Shown here one piece after another: positions 1 to 4,462 of a DNA stretch of 6,277 nucleotides (positions are counted from its first letter, which is position 1; each line of letters begins with the position of its first letter). Under the pieces are notes generated by a model. That model was not told the DNA's origin, searched no databases, and was given only the letters and a program-made list of their open reading frames with translations. Origin of the DNA: Alphaproteobacteria bacterium (GTDB lineage Bacteria; Pseudomonadota; Alphaproteobacteria; Paracaedibacterales; CAITNM01). The position numbers were made by a program, and so were the translations under genes. The stretch covers positions 1-6,277 of the forward strand of contig CANMNU010000073.1 of assembly GCA_947499175.1 (NCBI GenBank). The letters are read 5' to 3'.

Positions 1-6
1 AAAGCG

Positions 7-162
7 TTATAGCTTACTAATTATAAATTGAGTACGTTGCGGCTTGGATTGCCGCGCAAGCAAAGCTTGCTCGCAAAGACGCAGAAAACCGTCATCACGA
101 GACCCGTAGGGGCGTGGTGATCCAGTGTAAAATCTTATCATTTTATTGACGGTAAGCTATAA
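7..162. repeat. Inverted pair of REP-like palindromic units inside an 11-bp inverted repeat
   Basis: Two related units face each other. Unit 1 (44-81) starts TTGGATTGCC and ends GCAAAGACG. Unit 2 (90-125), read on the minus strand, starts CTGGATCACC and ends GTGATGACG. Each has its own hairpin: GCAAGC-AAA-GCTTGC at 56-70, and ATCAC (94-98) with GTGAT (117-121). The pair is enclosed by TTATAGCTTAC (7-17) and its exact complement GTAAGCTATAA (152-162). Elements of the form 'TGGAT...CGTCAT...CGTGG..ATCCAG' are common between genes of host-associated bacteria, so this is probably one copy of a dispersed family. No reading frame is needed to explain it. Whether it moves or acts as an RNA hairpin cannot be judged from one copy. 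Confidence 0.7.
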
Positions 163-267
163 TATTTAGTTAACCTTAATATTTTGTAATATATTTTTTT
201 ATAGCGCATGTATTGATTTATCCTAATATAATGTTAGTTATTACAATTTCAGTTCTGCTAGAGGTTA

Positions 268-287
268 TAACTAATGCGCATTAGTTA
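268..287. promoter_or_regulatory. Perfect 20-bp palindrome, possible protein-binding site
   Basis: TAACTAATGC is followed directly by its exact reverse complement, giving dyad symmetry over 20 bases with no central spacer. Without a loop it is a poor RNA hairpin but a typical form for a dimeric regulator site or a cruciform. No gene start lies close downstream, so any target gene is unclear. The palindrome is seen directly; its function is inference. Confidence 0.4.
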
Positions 288-299
288 AACGTTAACAGG

Positions 300-347
300 A
301 GCATTTCACTGTTGAAGACATCTCTAAGGGTGCAGCGGAGAAATGCT
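300..347. other. Stem-loop with 8-bp arms, possible structured RNA
   Basis: AGCATTTC (300-307) is complementary to GAAATGCT (340-347). Inside it CTG (309-311) can pair with CAG (333-335), leaving a short bulge and an apical loop of about 21 bases. It could be part of a small RNA or leader, or a chance pairing in decayed DNA. No known RNA family (RNase P, tmRNA, SRP, 6S) was recognised. Confidence 0.25.
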
Positions 348-460
348 TATCAAATTAAAACCCACTTGCCGTGGCTTTTAGTTAGTGCTCAGTTATTAAG
401 GTACCACAAATTAGTGAAATATTCAAAAAATTAGATGTTCCAAACTATTTTAGTAAAATT

Positions 461-721
461 TTATGAGTGTTGTTGGGTGTAAATAATTTGTTTTTTGAAA
501 AATTTTAATTGTAAGTGCTTGCTGAAAATTAATGGTTTATTAACTTTTTGATGATAAGCATTTTCTTCCCCCACCCCCGCCCAAATAAAGGGTAGGCCGC
601 CCCGCCTCGGCTCCAACCTTGCAACAGATACAGCTTCGCCATTAGCATCTTTAAGGGCTTTAAAATGATGCCTTGAAGTAATATCTGAAGAACTGTTCTT
701 GATATTACATATACCATAGTA
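461..721 (-). pseudogene. Open frame of 86 codons without a start codon, possible gene fragment
   Basis: Between an in-frame stop (724-722) and the TAA at 463-461 the minus strand is open for 86 codons with no ATG or GTG. A single TTG lies mid-frame. The middle reads HFKALKDANGEAVSVARLEP and then RRGGLPFIWAGVGEENAYH, which looks like a soluble protein; the last 25 or so residues are AT-driven Lys/Phe/Gln sequence. It covers an unusually GC-rich patch (about 565-625) that stands out from the surroundings. It may be a truncated gene or an inserted fragment. No family was recognised. The ATG-started frame in another phase (717-529) gives an unlikely Leu/Lys/Gly peptide and is less convincing. 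Confidence 0.25.
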
Positions 722-756
722 TTAGTTAATATATTACTAATATGTATTTAAAAAAA

Positions 757-1221
757 TTATAGATTTGGCTTTAAATTTGACCAATTAATGTGAACGGGCA
801 CATCATCAAAAAATATGTATGCTGAAATTGCGCAAAAAACCAACAACAACATCCCAACTATAACCATACCACTTGGAACAAATCTGGTGGTTGGAAAATG
901 CCGCATATCACCAACCGTTGGCAAACTAATTGGTTTGAAAAACTTTTCATCTTTAAGCTGATCAATAATTGCATCATGATCAAGGTTTAAATACTTGGCA
1001 TAAGAACGAATAAAACCAACCGTATAAACACCACCTGGAAGCTGTTCAAATTGTTCATTTTCGATGGCCTCTAAAAACACCTTTCGAATTTTCAAATGCT
1101 CAGAAATTATTTCAAGATTTTTATTTTGAAGCATTCTAGCGTTTTTAAAAATCGCACCAAGAGTTTCTGAAGTTATATCATTTTCTACATTATCTACAAC
1201 TTGCGCCAACGCACTACCCAT
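757..1221 (-). CDS. RodZ-like helix-turn-helix membrane protein, short form
   Basis: This 154-residue protein has an HTH_25-type Xre-family domain at about residues 20-90, with the signature LPGGVYTVGFIRSYAKYL (61-78) followed by LD. A linker follows, then one membrane segment (about 116-138, VPSGMVIVGMLLLVFCAISAYIF) and only about 16 residues beyond it. RodZ anchors the MreB cytoskeleton to the membrane through such a cytoplasmic HTH and sets cell shape. Full-length relatives carry a periplasmic DUF4115 domain after the membrane segment, which is missing here. A role in shape or division is therefore inferred from the N-terminal half only. The ATG at 1221 is the first usable start after an in-frame TAG seven codons upstream; no good Shine-Dalgarno sequence precedes it. 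A weak promoter may lie at 1319-1292. Plain membrane-bound Xre regulator is the alternative. Confidence 0.85.
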   Translation of the reverse strand: MGSALAQVVDNVENDITSETLGAIFKNARMLQNKNLEIISEHLKIRKVFLEAIENEQFEQLPGGVYTVGFIRSYAKYLNLDHDAIIDQLKDEKFFKPISLPTVGDMRHFPTTRFVPSGMVIVGMLLLVFCAISAYIFFDDVPVHINWSNLKPNL

Positions 1222-1291
1222 GACATACCAACATGAAACAACCTAAGCTGAGTAGAGCATGTTTTTTTAACATAGCCAATGAGATTTTTAA

Positions 1292-1319
1292 TAATTATTC
1301 ACCTAAGCAAGGTTGACAA
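1292..1319 (-). promoter_or_regulatory. Weak candidate promoter of the RodZ-like gene
   Basis: On the minus strand TTGTCA (1319-1314) is followed after 16 bases by TAATTA (1297-1292), a poor -10. It points at the RodZ-like start about 70 bases downstream. Its -35 shares five bases with that of the divergent tRNA promoter. Confidence 0.3.
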
Positions 1320-1341
1320 TTACCCATTTGAATTATACAAA
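1313..1341 (+). promoter_or_regulatory. Promoter of tRNA-Ser
   Basis: A consensus -35 TTGACA (1313-1318) and the -10-like TACAAA (1336-1341) are separated by 17 bases. Transcription would start near 1348, a few bases before the mature tRNA 5' end at 1352. The perfect -35 suits a stable-RNA gene. Confidence 0.6.
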
Positions 1342-1351
1342 TGTATAGTGT

Positions 1352-1444
1352 GGAGAGATGGCCGAGCGGCTTAAGGCAACGGTTTGCTAAACCGTCATAG
1401 GGAGTTAATCCTTATCGAGGGTTCGAATCCCTCTCTCTCCGCCA
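1352..1444 (+). tRNA. tRNA-Ser (anticodon GCU), CCA encoded
   Basis: The acceptor stem is GGAGAGA (1352-1358) with TCTCTCC (1434-1440), then discriminator G1441 and genomic CCA (1442-1444). The D arm GCCGAGCGGC and the anticodon stem ACGGT/ACCGT (1379-1383, 1391-1395) are intact. The loop TTGCTAA places GCT at 1386-1388, which reads AGC and AGU codons. A long variable arm (about 1397-1416), typical of class II serine tRNAs, precedes the T arm GAGGG-TTCGAAT-CCCTC. All class II features are present, so the gene should be functional. Its 3' half is overlapped on the other strand by the end of the MFS transporter frame. No clear terminator follows it. Confidence 0.97.
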
Positions 1445-2791
1445 GCTTTCTTCAATTAACCGATCTTCTTTGCACGGCACAAAACGGTACACACCTATCA
1501 AATGTAATGTCATGATTAGCGCCATCATGACAGATACACCTAAAAATCCATATTTTGACGCTATTACTACACATCCATAAGAAGTACCACAGGCAGCAAA
1601 GGCTCGCGCTAAAGAATATGAAACTCCCATAACTGTGTATCGACCTATTACTGGAAATCCACGAGTAAAAATGGCATCAGCAATTCCTGTAATATTTAGA
1701 GAGGCAATAAGTGCCTGCATTAAAAAAATCACTTTAATACTTGAATTATCGTTTATCACAAACGGCATAACTATTGATATTGCAAGCAATACAAAACCAA
1801 TTCTTTTTAGCAATCTCAGTGGATGTATATACCGCGCTATAAACACAAAACAAATATATGAAGAAAAAGATGCCAATGAAATAAACAAGTTATGGAGAAT
1901 AATCTGAGTTGGTGTATAGCCATAATTACGTGCCAGTAGCTCACTTAAAGATATATATGCTAAGAAAAATAGAAATGGGCCACGCAATTCTAATAAAAAA
2001 TAATTCAGAGTATTACTTTTATATTCAGTAAATGCCCTAAAAATAAACGATTTAGCGCCACCATTTTTCTTTGCTTTTTGAATTGCTTTTAAAAATTCTG
2101 GACTTTCCTTAAGTCGCGTGCGAGCAATACTACCAATCACGGCAATACCTGATCCAATAAAAAATACATAACGCCAACCATCTTCCGGACGCAGTGTTAA
2201 AAGAGCTGTACACAGAAGAAGCGAGAATAACGTACCAAATTCAGCAGCCACGCCAATTAAAGCTGAAAAAAAGTAATTACGTGGCGCCTTTACCAGCTCT
2301 GCTGTATAAACAATTGCTCCGATTATTTCCACACCTGAAGATATTCCCTGAACAGCTTGGCATATAATCACAGCAAGAGGAGCAATCCATCCAACCTGGT
2401 CATATGTTGGCATACACCCAAGGACAAAACTTGCAATCGACATCATTAAGGTAGTGATTATTATATTAGTTTTGCGACCCCAAATATCTCCTAAAAATCC
2501 AAACAAAAGAGAGCCCAGAGGTCTCAACAAATAAGCCATAGAAAACGAAAGAGCCATTAATAATGATTGGGTATAAGGATCAGTTTTAGGAAAAAATAAA
2601 ACATTTAGAATAACGGTAACATGTATATAAACTTTAAAATCAAAATATTCTAAAAAAGTTCCTATGTTTATTAATCCTAAAGATTCGCGCTGCCCTTTTG
2701 AAATAGAAAAATTACTTTTTTTAGCTGAGTTGCTGTAACTTAATTCTTCAGTAGAATCATGCGAATCTACTACGCCCAATCTGGCACCCAT
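1412..2791 (-). CDS. MFS transporter of the metabolite:H+ symporter (ProP-like) family
   Basis: This 459-residue polytopic membrane protein should import a small solute with protons. MHS-family marks are the first-helix motif FLEYFDFKVY (46-55, compare EWFDFGVY in ProP), the MFS motif A region RPLGSLLFGFLGDIWGRK (90-107) with Asp102 and Arg106 kept, and RLKESPEF (226-233) after the sixth helix. Hydrophobic segments cover the length expected for twelve helices, and the size is close to the usual 430 or so. Relatives carry proline, betaine, citrate or ketoglutarate; the substrate here cannot be told. The start ATG has AGGTGG four bases upstream (2801-2796). The last ten residues, WRRERDSNPR, and the stop come from antisense of the tRNA-Ser gene, so the natural C-terminus was probably lost or replaced. 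Confidence 0.9.
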   Translation of the reverse strand: MGARLGVVDSHDSTEELSYSNSAKKSNFSISKGQRESLGLINIGTFLEYFDFKVYIHVTVILNVLFFPKTDPYTQSLLMALSFSMAYLLRPLGSLLFGFLGDIWGRKTNIIITTLMMSIASFVLGCMPTYDQVGWIAPLAVIICQAVQGISSGVEIIGAIVYTAELVKAPRNYFFSALIGVAAEFGTLFSLLLCTALLTLRPEDGWRYVFFIGSGIAVIGSIARTRLKESPEFLKAIQKAKKNGGAKSFIFRAFTEYKSNTLNYFLLELRGPFLFFLAYISLSELLARNYGYTPTQIILHNLFISLASFSSYICFVFIARYIHPLRLLKRIGFVLLAISIVMPFVINDNSSIKVIFLMQALIASLNITGIADAIFTRGFPVIGRYTVMGVSYSLARAFAACGTSYGCVVIASKYGFLGVSVMMALIMTLHLIGVYRFVPCKEDRLIEESWRRERDSNPR

Positions 2792-2799
2792 AACCCCAC

Positions 2800-2842
2800 C
2801 TATGCTACACCAACTGAGTCAAGCTACTTTATTACAGCATAG
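2800..2842 (-). promoter_or_regulatory. Possible leader hairpin overlapping the MFS gene ribosome-binding site
   Basis: In the transcript CTATGCT (2842-2836) can pair with AGCATAG (2806-2800) around a 29-base loop. The 3' arm shares two bases with the AGGTGG Shine-Dalgarno sequence (2801-2796), so pairing could hinder translation. The seven-base pairing is exact but the loop is large; regulation is a guess. Confidence 0.25.
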
Positions 2843-2882
2843 TAAAACAATTACTTTTATTAACGTATTAAGAGAAACGTAT

Positions 2883-2910
2883 AAAAAAAAGCTGCCCTAG
2901 AAAGGGCAGC
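2883..2910 (-). terminator. Intrinsic terminator of the cold-shock gene
   Basis: On the minus strand GCTGCCCT-TTCT-AGGGCAGC (2910-2891) forms an 8-bp GC-rich stem with a 4-base loop and is followed by eight T (2890-2883). It lies 27 bases after the csp stop codon. It should end the csp transcript before the MFS gene, making csp monocistronic. Confidence 0.9.
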
Positions 2911-2916
2911 CAGCAA

Positions 2917-2943
2917 CTATAAATTATTAAAAATAATTTATAG
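2917..2943 (-). repeat. 12-bp perfect inverted repeat over the csp stop codon
   Basis: CTATAAATTATT (2917-2928) is repeated as its exact complement AATAATTTATAG (2932-2943) with a 3-base spacer. The csp stop codon (2940-2938) lies in the stem. In RNA it makes an AT-only hairpin six bases before the terminator hairpin. It may protect the mRNA 3' end or arrange the tail into tandem hairpins. Confidence 0.6.
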
Positions 2944-3141
2944 AGGCTTAATATTTACAGCTGAAGTTTTGCCTTTGTTAGTTGCAAGCTCGTAGCTAAC
3001 TTTTTGGCCTTCATTTAACGTTGCAATACCTGCACGTTCCAATGCACTAATGTGAACAAACACATCGCTTCCACCATTGTCTGGTTGAATAAATCCGAAG
3101 CCTTTGCTCGCATTAAACCATTTAACTGTACCGTTTGACAT
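2938..3141 (-). CDS. cspA: Cold-shock domain protein, RNA chaperone
   Basis: This 67-residue protein is a single cold-shock domain, an OB-fold beta-barrel that binds single-stranded RNA and DNA and melts mRNA structure. The RNA-binding motifs are intact: KGFGFI (RNP1, residues 13-18) and VFVHI (RNP2, 27-31), with Trp8 and Phe9 on the binding face. The pattern QPDNGGSDVFVHISALERAG is the alphaproteobacterial type. The length is normal. Start choice is secure: AAGGAGA (3153-3147) sits six bases before the ATG. It has its own promoter candidate, a leader of about 190 bases and a strong terminator, so it is transcribed alone. Whether it is cold-induced or constitutive cannot be read from the protein; the long leader favours post-transcriptional control. 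Confidence 0.96.
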   Translation of the reverse strand: MSNGTVKWFNASKGFGFIQPDNGGSDVFVHISALERAGIATLNEGQKVSYELATNKGKTSAVNIKPL

Positions 3142-3329
3142 TATATTCTCCTTAATTTTAGTTTAGTGTTCAGGTTGTTCCACTATTAAAACAACCATAA
3201 GAGTTTACGTTCCCAATCACTTGGGCACCCTTTATCAACACTGTCTGGATTAGTCTGGAGAATATTGAAAAATATGGTCAAGAGCATTCAGTCAGTCTTG
3301 AAAGTCAAAAGAGCCGCATTAAACTTCCA
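3142..3329 (-). promoter_or_regulatory. Long structured 5' leader of the cold-shock gene
   Basis: If transcription starts near 3329, the csp leader is about 190 bases, similar in size to leaders of cold-regulated csp mRNAs. It contains two hairpins: GGTTGTT (3196-3190 on the minus strand) with AACAACC (3179-3173), and CCCAA-GTGA-TTGGG (3225-3212). No frame in it looks coding. Temperature-dependent refolding, as known for E. coli cspA, is inferred by analogy. Confidence 0.45.
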
Positions 3330-3335
3330 TCTTTG

Positions 3336-3363
3336 ATGATACAGGATTATAAAAAAATGTCAA
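3336..3363 (-). promoter_or_regulatory. Candidate promoter of the cold-shock gene
   Basis: On the minus strand TTGACA (3363-3358) and TATCAT (3341-3336) are 16 bases apart. A perfect TATAAT also occurs between them (3351-3346) but lacks a -35 at the right distance, so the first reading is preferred. Confidence 0.5.
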
Positions 3364-3418
3364 ATTATATTTTTGTGTATGAACTCGCACAACTGTAAAG
3401 TTAAGAAAATACTCCGGT

Positions 3419-3456
3419 CACAATTGATAAAAAAAACAATTAAATATACAATTGTG
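3419..3456 (+). promoter_or_regulatory. Efflux operon promoter inside an inverted repeat (possible operator)
   Basis: TTGATA (3424-3429) and TACAAT (3447-3452) with a 17-base spacer make a strong sigma-70-type promoter. Transcription would start near 3459, giving a leader of about 20 bases before the adaptor start. CACAATTG (3419-3426) and its exact complement CAATTGTG (3449-3456) overlap the -35 and the -10. A dimeric or tetrameric repressor bound there would block RNA polymerase, as TetR- and MarR-type regulators do for many RND pumps. No such regulator gene is in the window. Confidence 0.55.
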
Positions 3457-3480
3457 GCGTACAAGAAGGTTGACCTATAT

Positions 3481-4461
3481 ATGCGTTATTTATTGCTTTT
3501 GCAAATTGTTATATGCTTAGCCTCTTGTGATAAAACGCCCAAAGAAACACCTAAACTTGCCCAAGTTATTTATTTGCAGCCACAAAAATATGTGGAAAAA
3601 TCAATTTTTTACGGCACTGTGCAAGCCAGGTACAGCAGCCCTTTAATAGCGCAAACTGATGGTGTACTTGATTGGAAAAGCCAACCAGGTGATGAGTTAA
3701 GTAAATCAACAACAATCGCCAACATTGAGAATCCTGAAATTGCCAGAGCTTTTGCATTAGCAACTACGGCTGAATCTATTGCCAAACAACAGTATAATCG
3801 TATCTTAACTTTGTCAAAAACAAACAATACATCAAAGCAACAATTGCAAGAACGTGAACAAATGTGGATAATGGCTCAGCAAGCATTAGCCATGGCAGAA
3901 TTGGAATACAAAAAATCTAAATTTACGGCCCCATTCAATGGTGTTGTTGGGCCAAATCTTATACACGCAGGCACTAATGTTAAAGTTGGCGATGTAATAG
4001 GCCATTTTTTTGATCTATCAAACATGGTAGTTGAGGTACAAATTCCAGTTGGTTTTAAAAATGCATTAAAAACCCACCAAACTGTAATTATTGAAGGGAC
4101 TAAATACACCCTACCCCATGTACCCAAAATGCTAAATCCAAAGACCCACATGATGATTATTCATATACCAATTCAAAACTTGACATCCCTAATTGGTGAA
4201 GTTATTGATGTCGAGATTTACTTAAAGGAATGGAAAAACGCTGTAGTAATTCCTTTATCTGCAGTCAAATTTGAAGATGAGGATGCATCAGTTTTAGTTT
4301 TTAAAGATGGTATTTTTGAAAAACATGAATTAACCCTTGGCCCCAAGGATGCAAAGAATATTGTTGTAACAAGTGGCCTAGAAATTGGTGAAAGTTTGTG
4401 TTTGGACCCTCACCATTTCTATGAAGGTGATGATATAACCCCAAAATATCCAGAACTATAG
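3481..4461 (+). CDS. RND efflux periplasmic adaptor subunit (membrane fusion lipoprotein)
   Basis: This 326-residue lipoprotein links an inner-membrane RND permease to an outer-membrane channel. The signal peptide MRYLLLLQIVICLASC has the lipobox LASC, so Cys16 would be lipidated after cleavage. The order then fits HlyD/AcrA-type adaptors: first lipoyl half (about 53-80), a short helical hairpin (about 86-145), second lipoyl half FTAPFNGVVGPNLIHAGT (148-165), a beta-barrel (about 182-250) and a membrane-proximal domain from about 255 (VVIPLSAV). It is shorter than AcrA. The ATG at 3481 is preferred to an in-frame TTG at 3373 because it begins the signal peptide, has AGAAGG 11 bases upstream (3464-3469) and lies after the predicted promoter. 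The permease gene starts one base after the stop. Confidence 0.93.
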   Translation: MRYLLLLQIVICLASCDKTPKETPKLAQVIYLQPQKYVEKSIFYGTVQARYSSPLIAQTDGVLDWKSQPGDELSKSTTIANIENPEIARAFALATTAESIAKQQYNRILTLSKTNNTSKQQLQEREQMWIMAQQALAMAELEYKKSKFTAPFNGVVGPNLIHAGTNVKVGDVIGHFFDLSNMVVEVQIPVGFKNALKTHQTVIIEGTKYTLPHVPKMLNPKTHMMIIHIPIQNLTSLIGEVIDVEIYLKEWKNAVVIPLSAVKFEDEDASVLVFKDGIFEKHELTLGPKDAKNIVVTSGLEIGESLCLDPHHFYEGDDITPKYPEL

Positions 4462-4462
4462 T

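Larger units (their letters stand above)
163..460. other. AT-rich intergenic region without an intact gene
   Basis: No open frame of normal size with a usable start is present on either strand. What can be seen is a perfect 20-bp palindrome (268-287), a stem-loop (300-347) and a frame-2 series of protein-like codons broken by stops. No terminator with a GC stem and T-run and no convincing promoter was found. The stretch reads as decayed or regulatory DNA rather than a missed gene. Confidence 0.6.
227..466 (+). pseudogene. Possible gene remnant, four in-frame stops
   Basis: In the frame ending at the TGA of 464-466, codons read as protein-like stretches: QEHFTVEDISKGAAEKCLSN, NPLAVAFS and VPQISEIFKKLDVPNYFSK. 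They are interrupted by stops at 272, 293, 356 and 383, all in one frame. The residue mix (charged helices with regular hydrophobics) is more protein-like than the AT-rich DNA around it. That would fit an old gene that has gained stops but few indels. The family was not recognised and there is no start or ribosome-binding site. Chance is a real alternative. Confidence 0.2.

Noticed and set aside
1..165. CRISPR-like repeats
   Set aside because: There are only two units, inverted to each other and diverged, with no regular spacers.
529..717. Minus-strand ATG-started frame of 62 codons
   Set aside because: The peptide has an odd Leu/Lys/Gly composition and no ribosome-binding site; the overlapping frame in another phase reads more like protein, though it lacks a start.
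721..741. ATTAGT...ACTAAT inverted repeat as terminator of the RodZ-like gene
   Set aside because: The stem is six AT-rich pairs and no T-run follows on the minus strand.
1635..1907. Plus-strand open frame of 90 codons
   Set aside because: It is antisense to the MFS transporter, whose helices and family motifs account for this DNA; the plus-strand peptide resembles nothing known.
3373..3480. TTG-started extension of the adaptor by 36 residues
   Set aside because: It would bury the lipoprotein signal peptide inside the chain and lies upstream of the predicted promoter at 3424-3452.
3566..4151. Three minus-strand open frames of 65-91 codons
   Set aside because: They lie opposite the adaptor gene, which has a lipobox and full domain order; their peptides show no domain features.
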